Shown here: piece by piece, positions 36,371-44,728 of the stretch
How positions within the stretch are numbered: the first letter of the stretch is position 1
Layout of the letters: each line of letters opens with the position of its first letter
Assembly (NCBI GenBank): GCA_021286645.1
Contig: JAJTBZ010000023.1
Span: 1-64,000, forward strand
From: Ignavibacteria bacterium
GTDB taxonomy: Bacteria; Bacteroidota; Ignavibacteria; Ignavibacteriales; Ignavibacteriaceae
Length of the DNA stretch: 64,000 bases
Reading direction: 5' to 3'
Notes under the pieces: model-generated
Seen by the model: the letters and a program-made list of their open reading frames with translations, nothing else
Database searches by the model: none
What the model was told of the DNA's origin: nothing
Made by a program: the position numbers and the translations under genes

Positions 36371-37849
36371 ATGGAAATTACTGACTCTGCTGCAAATGAG
36401 AACTTGGAAAGTGGAACTCAAAGTAAAGGACAGGCGAGGAGAAAACAATCATCCGGGCAATTCACAAAATCGAGTTTACTTGAGAAAATTGCTTTTTTAG
36501 AAAATGAAATCGCGAATTTTTCCCTTCCCGATTTACCGTTGCAATTACACAAAGAGAAAAATTCTGTTTCGGAAGGCAAGCAGAAAAATGTTCTGGATTT
36601 CTTTCCCGTACCCGTGCTTTTGATTGACTCAGATTTACATATTACCAATATAAATACTTTATTTAATTCTTTACTGTTAGATAATGCTGCCTTTGTCCAA
36701 AATACCGTATTGACTCAATATCTCGATGAAAGTTCGGCCACCAGGTTTAAATATTGCTTTAAGCAGCATGGTGATGACTGGAATAATTCCACCCGATATC
36801 TGTCTGTAACTATAAAGAAACAACAACAGACGATTCCGGTTCATTTCTATATTTCTGAATTTACAACCGGACAGTATTGTATTGTGGCTATTGACCCGGC
36901 GGATCAGCGGTTGTTTAATGACGATAGTTGTAATTTACAAACAGATAAGTTTGAATTTATTACAGTATTAAAGCAGCTTATAAAACTGTGTGAAATCCAA
37001 TCGGCCAAAAAACAGATAAAGATTCAATATACCGGTTCTTCTGAGGAATTCCATTTCAATGCCCCATTGTCGAAAATTTGGCAAATTTTTGAAACAGTGA
37101 TTAATGAGGGGGTAACATGTATCGAAACCGGGGACATATCTGTTGAGGCTAAACAGGTACATAATGAAACGATTGAATTTCTGGAAATTTCTATAAGAAT
37201 AGAAGGAGAATTTCTTCCTGAAAAATCACTCTTAATAAAACAAGCCGTGCTTGATGTAGATGAAGTGGAAATAAATTCATCAAAGCCAATTGGCGCCGCG
37301 ATAAGATTGCTTAAGGAGATATCCGGTTCATTCTCATTTACTGAAATAGGAGAACATAGTTGGGACTGGAGAGTAAAACTGCCCCTGTACCATATTGATA
37401 AGAGTACAATGCTTCAGGTTACTGACCTATTAGATTTGGACAGATGTGAAGACCAGAGAAATAGTTTTGTAACCTTCAAGGCGCTCTATGTAGATGATGA
37501 TCCTATTTCCTTACGTTTGGCACAAATTGTTCTCAAGGATTTGTGTATGGTTGATTGTGCTAAGAATTCGAAAGAGGCACTTGAAAAGGTAGCAGTAGAG
37601 AAATACGATATAATTCTTATGGATATAAATTTGGGGAAAGATCAAATGGACGGGGTTAAGTTAACCGGTATGATAAGGCAAAAGCCCGAATATAGCAAAA
37701 TTCCATTAGTCGCTTTAACCGCGTACCCTATGGATGAGGAGATGTCAGAATTCCTTTCCAATGGCTGCGATTATTATATTTCAAAACCATATTCAAGAAA
37801 CCTTTTACGAGAAATAGTAACTAAAACTCTTGTTGATGCAAAAAAATAA
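36371..37849 (+). CDS. Receiver-domain protein with PAS-like and decayed kinase-like regions
   Basis: 492 aa. The N-terminal 75 residues are polar with a short coiled coil; residues about 75-185 resemble a PAS domain (LDFFPVPVLLIDSDLHITNINTLFNSLL); residues about 195-345 have the outline of a histidine-kinase ATPase domain but without an HisKA His box, N box or glycine-rich G boxes; residues about 373-490 are a complete receiver domain (YVDDDP acidic pocket, phospho-Asp418 in LMDINLG, Thr in LTAYP, Lys in ISKPYS). It probably receives phosphate from a separate kinase; the large hybrid kinase at 47575 has a similar receiver. It has its own promoter and a terminator. Confidence 0.7.
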   Translation: MEITDSAANENLESGTQSKGQARRKQSSGQFTKSSLLEKIAFLENEIANFSLPDLPLQLHKEKNSVSEGKQKNVLDFFPVPVLLIDSDLHITNINTLFNSLLLDNAAFVQNTVLTQYLDESSATRFKYCFKQHGDDWNNSTRYLSVTIKKQQQTIPVHFYISEFTTGQYCIVAIDPADQRLFNDDSCNLQTDKFEFITVLKQLIKLCEIQSAKKQIKIQYTGSSEEFHFNAPLSKIWQIFETVINEGVTCIETGDISVEAKQVHNETIEFLEISIRIEGEFLPEKSLLIKQAVLDVDEVEINSSKPIGAAIRLLKEISGSFSFTEIGEHSWDWRVKLPLYHIDKSTMLQVTDLLDLDRCEDQRNSFVTFKALYVDDDPISLRLAQIVLKDLCMVDCAKNSKEALEKVAVEKYDIILMDINLGKDQMDGVKLTGMIRQKPEYSKIPLVALTAYPMDEEMSEFLSNGCDYYISKPYSRNLLREIVTKTLVDAKK

Positions 37850-37872
37850 AGCCGGGGTTACCGGCTTTATTT
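37844..37872. terminator. Bidirectional terminator between convergent genes
   Basis: AAATAAAGCCGG (37844-37855) pairs perfectly with CCGGCTTTATTT (37861-37872), loop GGTTA. It serves the receiver-protein gene on plus and sodA on minus. Confidence 0.88.
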
Positions 37873-37887
37873 CCAATCACTTAGAGA

Positions 37888-38496
37888 TTAAAGGGAGTTT
37901 GCAAAACGCTTTGCAACTTCTTCCCAATTAACGGTATTCCACCAGGTATCAACATATTCGTTACGTTTATTTTGATACTTTAGATAATAAGCATGCTCCC
38001 AAACATCAAGTGTAAGGATAGGAGTTCCTTTTACTTCCGCGATATCCATTAACGGATTATCCTGATTAGGCGAAGATGTGACAACTAATTTACCATCGAC
38101 TGATACCAGCCAGGCCCAACCCGATCCAAATCTGGTCATTGCTGCATTCGAAAATTTAGCCTTCAATTCATCAAAAGATGTAAATGCTGAATTGATCGCT
38201 TCCAATAGTTGTCCTTCCGGAACACCACCACCATTCGGTTTCATGATTTTCCAGAACAAATTGTGGTTAAAAACACCGCCACCATTGTTCCGTAATGCCA
38301 CTGGTAATTTGGATACATTCGCGAACAATTCTTCGAATGAAGCCACTTCAACTTTGTTATCTTCAAGTGCTTTATTCAGGTTGTTTACGTAAGTATTATG
38401 ATGACGAGAATGGTGAATTTCCATGGTCATTTTATCAATGAATGGTTCAAGCGCGTCATATGAATAGTCTAACTGGGGTAATTCGAACTTTGCCAT
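37888..38496 (-). CDS. sodA: Superoxide dismutase (Mn/Fe family, Mn-like)
   Basis: 202 aa from ATG 38496 ([18 protein letters not shown]), chosen because AAAGGA lies upstream and family proteins start here; the frame stays open to 38526. Metal ligands: His in [14 protein letters not shown], His in [11 protein letters not shown], Asp and His in [15 protein letters not shown] before the second ligand and the Gln in SSPNQDNPL are typical of Mn-preferring enzymes. Cytoplasmic (no signal peptide). Last gene of the nifS operon, 26 bases after the Fe-S carrier gene. Confidence 0.96.
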   Translation of the reverse strand: MAKFELPQLDYSYDALEPFIDKMTMEIHHSRHHNTYVNNLNKALEDNKVEVASFEELFANVSKLPVALRNNGGGVFNHNLFWKIMKPNGGGVPEGQLLEAINSAFTSFDELKAKFSNAAMTRFGSGWAWLVSVDGKLVVTSSPNQDNPLMDIAEVKGTPILTLDVWEHAYYLKYQNKRNEYVDTWWNTVNWEEVAKRFANSL

Positions 38497-38522
38497 AATT
38501 TTTTTCCTTTGTTTTATTAAAT

Positions 38523-38855
38523 TCAAACACTAAATGATTCACCGCAGCCACATTTTTTTGTAGCATTGGGATTTTGAAACATAAATCCTTTACCATTTAA
38601 GCCGTCACTGAAATCAAGTACCAATCCATCTAAATAAAACAGACTCTTGCCGTCTACAAATAATGTAATACCATTTGATTCAATAACCGAATCGCCTTCA
38701 CGTTTATCCGAATCGAAATTCATGGTATACATTAAGCCAGAACAGCCTCCGCCCTTAACCCCAATACGCAAAGCAGATGAGGCTATGACTTCACTTTCAG
38801 TTTTTATTCTGTTTATCTGGTCAGCAGCTTTTGGTGTAATTGTTATATCGCTCAT
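38523..38855 (-). CDS. A-type iron-sulfur carrier protein (IscA/ErpA family)
   Basis: 110-aa HesB/IscA family protein with the three conserved cysteines: Cys38 in GGGCSGLMY and Cys102/Cys104 in the C-terminal CGCGESF. It accepts and delivers Fe-S clusters. Together with the cysteine desulfurase upstream it forms a minimal Fe-S assembly unit; no IscU or SufBCD gene is present here. Which of IscA, ErpA or SufA it corresponds to cannot be told by eye. Confidence 0.92.
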   Translation of the reverse strand: MSDITITPKAADQINRIKTESEVIASSALRIGVKGGGCSGLMYTMNFDSDKREGDSVIESNGITLFVDGKSLFYLDGLVLDFSDGLNGKGFMFQNPNATKKCGCGESFSV

Positions 38856-38867
38856 AATAATCAGAAA

Positions 38868-39179
38868 TTATTGTGTAACTTCCTGGAGTGTTCCTTTTTT
38901 GAATTGTGGCATATTAACTACCCATGCATTCGTTTGAACCTGTCGAGCCTCATTGTTTTTTACTAAATGCTCCAGAAAATCTTTTGTAAGAGACTCACAA
39001 TCAGTATAACCAATCTTTTGGCCTTTGAGTTCCAGAAAAGCTGAAATTGTAAATTGAAGATCCCTGAAAAAAATATTCGAATTATGATATAATGGCAGCT
39101 TTGACTTAAAGAAATTCAACAGACTGCTTTTTTCAGCCAGTAAAGATTCCTTAACTAAATTATAGTTCTCTTGTTTCAT
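38868..39179 (-). CDS. Unknown 103-aa protein in the Fe-S operon
   Basis: Small soluble protein, no signal peptide or membrane segment, one Cys (GYTDCESL). It begins with a charged helix (KQENYNLVKESLLAEKSSLLNFF) and seems largely helical. No family recognised. It lies five bases after the cysteine desulfurase and 12 before the Fe-S carrier gene, so it is translated with them. A role as an adaptor or regulator of the desulfurase is possible but has no direct support. Confidence 0.7.
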   Translation of the reverse strand: MKQENYNLVKESLLAEKSSLLNFFKSKLPLYHNSNIFFRDLQFTISAFLELKGQKIGYTDCESLTKDFLEHLVKNNEARQVQTNAWVVNMPQFKKGTLQEVTQ

Positions 39180-39184
39180 GATAA

Positions 39185-40324
39185 TTAATCCTTTCTTAGT
39201 TCTTTTAATAGTAAAATCGTGTATTCAATTTCTTCTCTGGTTGTAAATTTGCTGAGTCCAAAGCGGATTGAGTTTTTTGTTATATTCGGTTCTTTCCCAA
39301 TTGCCTTCAGCACGTGACTCCCTGAACTTTTTTCTGTACTACAGGCACTTGAACTTGAAAAGGCTACTTTTGGCATTTTCTTCTTTACCGCTTCCACTTT
39401 TACACCAGGGATAAAAAAATTAAAATTCGAATAAAGCCTGTTTGCAACTGGTCCATTAAGGTACGCAAAATCCCCTCCAGCCACAAGTTTATCATATAGT
39501 AAATTCCATAAAATACGTAAATGGGAATAATTTTGCCCGGCCTCACTATAGCCAATTTCCATGCATTCAACTAAACCGACAATCAGAGGAACATTAAGAG
39601 TGCCGCCACGAATGCCTGATTCCTGTCCTCCGCCATGGATGAGAGCAGGGAGGAGGCTCTTGATTGGTTTCGTGGCCAGTAAAGCGCCCACGCCTTTGGG
39701 TCCGTGGTTTTTGTGCGCTCCAATGGTTAGAAAATCAATTGGTGTATTCTGAAGGTTTACGCTAATTTTTCCGGCAGCCTGTGTGTAATCGATATGCAAA
39801 GGGACTTTATGTGATTGGCAAATCTGAGTAATTGTATCTAAATTTTGCAAGGTGCCAATTTCATTTTGCGCCCCGATAATGCTTATTAGTGCCGTTTCCG
39901 GCAAAATTGCCGTTTCCAAAGACTGAATATCAAGAAATCCATCAGAATCTACGGGAATAACCGAAAATTGAACTCCCAGAGGCGATAAATAGTTTAGTAT
40001 TTCATACACCGCGTTGTGTTCTATTTCTGAAACTATAATGTGACGTTTTTCCGGGAATGAATTTTCGATAACGCCCTTAATTACTGTATTTATTGATTCT
40101 GTTGCAGAACCGGTAAAAATTATTCCGTTTGGGATTGTGCCAAACAAATCGGCCAAAACGCCACGTTTTTGTTCAATAATTCGTTGAACAGTGAGGCCTT
40201 GCAGATGTGACGATGATGCAGGATTAGCAAAATTATCCAGAAAAAAAGGTTTCATCGCCTCAAACACGCGTTCATCTACTTTTGTAGTAGCATTATTGTC
40301 CAAATAAATTGGAAAATTGACCAT
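39185..40324 (-). CDS. Cysteine desulfurase (NifS/IscS type)
   Basis: PLP-dependent class V aminotransferase-fold enzyme, 379 aa, releasing sulfur from cysteine as an enzyme persulfide. YLDNNATTKVDERV at the start, HIDYTQAAGK, the PLP lysine in IGAHKNHGPKGVGALL, GGGQESGIRGGTLNV, and the catalytic Cys in the loop SSSSACSTEKSSGSH, which marks the group I (NifS/IscS) type. First gene of the minus-strand operon with its own promoter at 40355-40385. Confidence 0.95.
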   Translation of the reverse strand: MVNFPIYLDNNATTKVDERVFEAMKPFFLDNFANPASSSHLQGLTVQRIIEQKRGVLADLFGTIPNGIIFTGSATESINTVIKGVIENSFPEKRHIIVSEIEHNAVYEILNYLSPLGVQFSVIPVDSDGFLDIQSLETAILPETALISIIGAQNEIGTLQNLDTITQICQSHKVPLHIDYTQAAGKISVNLQNTPIDFLTIGAHKNHGPKGVGALLATKPIKSLLPALIHGGGQESGIRGGTLNVPLIVGLVECMEIGYSEAGQNYSHLRILWNLLYDKLVAGGDFAYLNGPVANRLYSNFNFFIPGVKVEAVKKKMPKVAFSSSSACSTEKSSGSHVLKAIGKEPNITKNSIRFGLSKFTTREEIEYTILLLKELRKD

Positions 40325-40354
40325 ATTTAATAAAGAGACTTTACTATTACATAT

Positions 40355-40385
40355 AAAATTTATATTATACAGAAATTAAGTACAA
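40355..40385 (-). promoter_or_regulatory. Promoter of the nifS-like operon (TTG-N20-TAAATTTT)
   Basis: On the minus strand TTG (40385-40383) and TAAATTTT (40362-40355) with a 20-base spacer; the -7 element matches TAnnTTTG at 7 of 8. No Fe-S regulator box was recognised. Confidence 0.42.
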
Positions 40386-40424
40386 TTTTTCTATTGAAAA
40401 AATTCCGGATTCATACTAATTACT

Positions 40425-41183
40425 TTGAAAGCATATAAATATATATTTAAAAGACAGGAATTCTGGCAGGAGGAACTGACGGAATTTCACGAATCAATAT
40501 TGCGCGATGCCGAATTAGATGAATTTACCGGTGGCGACCTCTACATTATATTAGAGGAATTGATTAGCAACTATTTCAAGTATTCGGTGCAGCCAAAATA
40601 TAAATTTGGTATCGAGGTGCGCATCGATATACTTACTGAAACTATAGAGATCATTCTTGAATACGAGGGGGATGATTTTAATCCGTTTAATTATCATCCG
40701 GTTCTGTACGAAACTGATGTTGAGAATGCATCAATCGGGGGTAAGGGTATTCAAATGGTGAAGAAACTGGCTGAAACATTCTTTTATGCCAGGGAAAATT
40801 ACAAAATTAAACTACATATCGTGAAAAACCGTATTATGGAGACTGAAATGACCTTTACCGAAAGAATTGAAGGAAACGTCCTGATTCTTTCTCTAGACGG
40901 GCGCTTAGACATCATGTCATGCGACTCGCTGCAGAAAAAATTTGATGAAATAATCGATATTCAAAAGCAAAATTTAATTCTTGTCGATTGTGAAAAGTTA
41001 TCGTTTATTAGCTCGGCAGGCCTTCGTTTGTTTATGATTGCCTTGAAGAAGTTAAACAAAATTAATGGCAAAATAGCCTTTTGCGCATTCAATATGAATA
41101 ATAGAAAGATTTTCGATATTACCGGATACGATAAGTTCTTCAGTATTTACGATAGTATTCAGGAAGCATTGGAAGCTTTTTAG
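40425..41183 (+). CDS. Fusion of RsbW-like ATPase domain and STAS (RsbV-like) domain
   Basis: 252 aa, TTG start. Residues about 1-140 are a GHKL ATPase domain of the anti-sigma kinase (RsbW/HATPase_c_2) type: N box EELISNYFKYS with Asn49, G2 box GGKGIQMVKKL. The G1 box reads EYEGDDFNPF, so the Asp usual in D-x-G (ATP adenine contact) appears to be Tyr80. Residues about 143-252 are a STAS domain (LILSLDGRLDIMSCDSL, LVDCEKLSFISSAGLR); Ser197 aligns with the phosphorylated Ser of SpoIIAA. A kinase and its usual antagonist in one chain suggests an intramolecular switch. No sigma factor is adjacent. Divergent from nifS. Confidence 0.82.
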   Translation: MKAYKYIFKRQEFWQEELTEFHESILRDAELDEFTGGDLYIILEELISNYFKYSVQPKYKFGIEVRIDILTETIEIILEYEGDDFNPFNYHPVLYETDVENASIGGKGIQMVKKLAETFFYARENYKIKLHIVKNRIMETEMTFTERIEGNVLILSLDGRLDIMSCDSLQKKFDEIIDIQKQNLILVDCEKLSFISSAGLRLFMIALKKLNKINGKIAFCAFNMNNRKIFDITGYDKFFSIYDSIQEALEAF

Positions 41184-41191
41184 GAATTATT

Positions 41192-41227
41192 ACCCGGGAG
41201 TAAAACGATAAATATTTACTTCCGGGT
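41192..41227 (+). terminator. Long hairpin without T-run
   Basis: ACCCGGGAGTAAA (41192-41204) pairs with TTTACTTCCGGGT (41215-41227) over 13 bases with one G-T pair. It lacks a T-run, but a second hairpin with one follows. Confidence 0.5.
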
Positions 41228-41246
41228 GCCCTAACCATTCCAGATT

Positions 41247-41275
41247 TACCAGTTAAGTATCTTCTGGTATTTTTA
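41247..41275 (+). terminator. Small intrinsic terminator
   Basis: TACCAG (41247-41252) pairs with CTGGTA (41264-41269), followed by TTTTTATT. Together with the hairpin just upstream it would end transcription of the RsbW-STAS gene. Confidence 0.55.
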
Positions 41276-41408
41276 TTCATGTTATTTACCCCTTTTTCCT
41301 TCCATATAAGTCTTATATTATTCATTATTACCAATCTGTGGTACAAAACATGCAGCCGTATTTGTCGGTAATTGTGTATATTTTATTTCATTATATTTCA
41401 GGGATTAT

Positions 41409-41888
41409 ATGAAACTGGCAACACTTTGTTATGTTCAGGATATAGAGCAGAAAAAAACGTTAATGCTGCATAGAGTGAAGAAAAATAACGATTTTCATGA
41501 GGGGAAATGGAATGGTTTGGGAGGAAAACTTGAGAATGGTGAATCGCCTGAAGATTGTGCCATTCGGGAAATTTTTGAAGAAAGCGGATTACAAGTCAAC
41601 AATCCCAAAATGAGCGGTTTTATTACTTTTCCGAATTTTGACGGCATAGATGATTGGTACGTTTTTCTATTTACAGTTGACAATTATTCGGGCACTTTGA
41701 TAGATTCACCCGAGGGTGATTTGAAGTGGGTACCCGATGCGGAACTTTTGCAATTAAATCTGTGGGAAGGCGATAAAGTGTTTCTTCCCTGGGTTTTGGC
41801 AGGTAATTTTTTTAGTGCAAAGTTTGTTTATACAAACAAGAAGCTCGTTGATTATACGGTAACTTTTATTAATGATGGCAAAGATTAA
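41409..41888 (+). CDS. Nudix hydrolase (MutT-like, 8-oxo-dGTP diphosphatase type)
   Basis: 159-aa Nudix protein. The Nudix box starts GGKLENGESPEDCAIRE and ends IFEESGL, agreeing with G-x5-E-x7-REUxEExGU. The preceding WNGLGGK and following FPNFDGIDDWYVFLF resemble the MutT/MTH1-like oxidised purine triphosphatases. The exact substrate is inferred. The stop and the start of the next gene share one base (TAATG), giving coupling to a secreted protease, an unusual partner. Confidence 0.9.
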   Translation: MKLATLCYVQDIEQKKTLMLHRVKKNNDFHEGKWNGLGGKLENGESPEDCAIREIFEESGLQVNNPKMSGFITFPNFDGIDDWYVFLFTVDNYSGTLIDSPEGDLKWVPDAELLQLNLWEGDKVFLPWVLAGNFFSAKFVYTNKKLVDYTVTFINDGKD

Positions 41889-44716
41889 TGAAAATTTTCA
41901 AACTGCTCACTTTTGTTTTATTGACTTCGATATGTATTTATGCCGGTTCGGTTATTACTAACCCTAAAACAGGTCAGAAGTATATTTCAAATGAATTGAT
42001 AATTAAGTTCAAAGAATCCGGGTCGGATATAAACCAGAAAATGGTATCTGATAATCAATTGAAAAAAGCTCTTATGGCAGCAGGCAAATATACTCTTGAT
42101 GCGGTGGTAATATCGAATGATAAAGCCTTCGAATCGATCTCCAGAATTTTTTCCCTGAAATATAGCTCGGATATTGACCCGCTTACTTTCTCGAATACCG
42201 TAATGCATTCTGCATTAATTGAGTGGGCCGAGCCACGATACATATACGAAACATCTTATACTCCTAATGATCCTTCACTTTCATCTCAATGGCATCTTAC
42301 AAAGGTTGCGGCCTCAGGAGCATGGGATGTATGCCAGGGCGATACAAATGTTATTATTGGAATTGTAGATACCGGAATCGATTGGGATCATCCTGACCTG
42401 GCTGCTAACATTTGGCACAATTGGAAAGAAATTCCAAATAATGGAATTGATGATGATAATAATGGTAAAATTGATGACGACAAAGGTTGGGATTTCGGAG
42501 GATTAACCGGAACACCGGATAATAATCCAATGGAAGATAAACCAGATCATGGTACTCATGTGGCCGGATTAGCTTCAGCGGTAACAAATAACGGAATTGG
42601 AATTGCTTCATTGGGATACAAGTGTAAACTAATGGCGGTTAAAACTAGTCAGGATAATAATCGGAATACCAGCGGCAGTCCATATATCGTATATGGTTAT
42701 GAGGGAATAATCTACGCTGCAGCAAATGGTTGTAAAGTGATAAACTGTAGTTGGGGAGGGAGCGGGTATTCTTTATTTGGAGCCGATGCAGTAAGGTTTG
42801 CAATTCAAAAGGGAGCAACAGTAGTCTGTGCCGCCGGCAATGATAGTAGTCCGAATCTTTATTATCCCGCCAGTTATCCGGGTGTTCTTAGTGTTGCAAG
42901 CACTACCTCTGCTGATAAACTATCATCTTTTTCGAATTATGGGAAAACGGTTGATGTTTCAGCCCCCGGTGATAACGTTTACAGTACCTGGATGGATAAT
43001 ACGTATACTTATCTCAGTGGTACATCGATGGCCTCGCCGCTTGTAGCCGGACTCGTTGCATTAGTACGATCAAAATTTCCTACACTTAATGCATTACAAG
43101 CAGCAGAAAGAGTACGCGTTACCAGTGACAATATTGATGCTCTCAATACAAATTATGCAAAAAAAATGGGTTACGGCCGGATAAATGCAACAAAAGCATT
43201 AGCGCAAAGTCCTGTTTATTCGATCAGAATCATTGAGCAGGCTTATAGCGAGCTTTCGGGTGATGGTGACGGTATTCTTGAACCGGGAGAAACGGTGGGA
43301 ATAACAATAAAAGCACGTAACTATCTTGATGCTATTACAGGCGCAACAATTACATTGGTTTCGCAATCTGCGTATGCAACGTTAGTTAACTCTCAGATGG
43401 TTTTACCAGCCATGAACTCACTGGACTCGGTTACTCAGGTGAACGCGCTCTCATTTAAGATTGCAGCAAATACACCGAACAATACCGAATTAACATTTTT
43501 AGTAAACTATTCTGCCGGTAATTATTCTGATTATGAATGGTTAAGTGTTACTGTGAATCCCTCTTATGCTACGGTAAGTTCAGGAAAACTGGATGTTACT
43601 GTAACCAGTAAGGGTAATATTGCATTTAACGATTACCCGACAAATTTACAAGGATCAGGCTTTAAGTTTGATGGCAGTAATAATTTACTATACGAAGGTG
43701 CCTTGGTAATGGGGAATTCCGCTACTAAAATCATTAATTGCGCCCGAAACAGTAGCAGCAACGCCGGTGCGCAGGATACTGACTTCGTGGTTAGTTCTCC
43801 GTATATATTAAAGATTCCCGGAAATAGCGCTGATATCGAAGGAATGGGAATTTTTAATGATAATAACGCGGGTAGTTCAAAACTTGGTATTCTTTGTACT
43901 CTGAAAACTTATACGTATACATCTCTGGCTGATCAAAATTCTTTGATATTACGTTATATCCTGCAAAATACCAGTGCCGCTTCAATTTCGAATTTTTATG
44001 CCGGGTTGTTTCTTGATTGGGACTTAACCGATGGTACAGGTGACAGAATTCAATATGATACTTTAGGTAAGCTGGGTTATGCCATGCATCCTGCAACAAG
44101 CGGTTCTCCGATGGCCGGGGTGGCTATATTAACCAGTCTTAGTCCGGGTTTTTATGGTTTCCTGAATGATGGCACCGACGGCGGTATAAATATATATAAT
44201 GGTTTCACAGATGCTGAAAAATGGAGCGCGCTTTCCAATGGTATCTCGAAGCCCCGATCTCTGGCGGATGGTGATATCTCGTGTATGATTTCTCAAGGAC
44301 CATATACAATTGCCCCAACTAAATCAGTTGAAGCGGCGTTTGCCCTGATAGCAGGTTATTCTGTTGATGACCTGCGAATAGCGGCTGATAGAGCCCGGGT
44401 ACAATACAATAAATTGCTAACAAATGTGATTGGTGAAACTAATACAAAGGTTCATACATTTCATGTAAATCAGAATTTTCCAAATCCTTTTAACCCAAGT
44501 ACTACAATCGAGTATTCAATAGGTCAACCTGGTAATGTAGTGATAAGTATTTACAATCAACTTGGCGAACTGGTATCGCATTTTATACAGGAATCTAAAC
44601 AAGCCGGAACACATCAGTTTACATTTAATGCAACAGGAATGGTAAGCGGTATCTACTATTGCCGAATAAACGCAGGCGTAAATACCTCTGTAATTAAAAT
44701 GATATACCTTAAATAG
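41888..44716 (+). CDS. Secreted subtilisin-like serine protease (S8), T9SS cargo
   Basis: 942 aa. Signal peptide (to about IYAGS), an inhibitor-like propeptide (about 20-125, NELIIKFKESG... IEWAEPRYIYE), and an S8 catalytic domain with Asp161 in GIVDTGIDWDHPDL, His221 in DHGTHVAGL and Ser380 in SGTSMASP. Acidic loops DDDNNGKIDDD and GDGDGILEPGE look calcium-binding. A long beta region follows and the last 80 residues are a T9SS type A sorting domain (NFPNPFNPSTTI...). It is expected to act at the cell surface or outside. One-base overlap with the Nudix gene. Confidence 0.93.
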   Translation: MKIFKLLTFVLLTSICIYAGSVITNPKTGQKYISNELIIKFKESGSDINQKMVSDNQLKKALMAAGKYTLDAVVISNDKAFESISRIFSLKYSSDIDPLTFSNTVMHSALIEWAEPRYIYETSYTPNDPSLSSQWHLTKVAASGAWDVCQGDTNVIIGIVDTGIDWDHPDLAANIWHNWKEIPNNGIDDDNNGKIDDDKGWDFGGLTGTPDNNPMEDKPDHGTHVAGLASAVTNNGIGIASLGYKCKLMAVKTSQDNNRNTSGSPYIVYGYEGIIYAAANGCKVINCSWGGSGYSLFGADAVRFAIQKGATVVCAAGNDSSPNLYYPASYPGVLSVASTTSADKLSSFSNYGKTVDVSAPGDNVYSTWMDNTYTYLSGTSMASPLVAGLVALVRSKFPTLNALQAAERVRVTSDNIDALNTNYAKKMGYGRINATKALAQSPVYSIRIIEQAYSELSGDGDGILEPGETVGITIKARNYLDAITGATITLVSQSAYATLVNSQMVLPAMNSLDSVTQVNALSFKIAANTPNNTELTFLVNYSAGNYSDYEWLSVTVNPSYATVSSGKLDVTVTSKGNIAFNDYPTNLQGSGFKFDGSNNLLYEGALVMGNSATKIINCARNSSSNAGAQDTDFVVSSPYILKIPGNSADIEGMGIFNDNNAGSSKLGILCTLKTYTYTSLADQNSLILRYILQNTSAASISNFYAGLFLDWDLTDGTGDRIQYDTLGKLGYAMHPATSGSPMAGVAILTSLSPGFYGFLNDGTDGGINIYNGFTDAEKWSALSNGISKPRSLADGDISCMISQGPYTIAPTKSVEAAFALIAGYSVDDLRIAADRARVQYNKLLTNVIGETNTKVHTFHVNQNFPNPFNPSTTIEYSIGQPGNVVISIYNQLGELVSHFIQESKQAGTHQFTFNATGMVSGIYYCRINAGVNTSVIKMIYLK

Positions 44717-44728
44717 AAAAAATATTTT

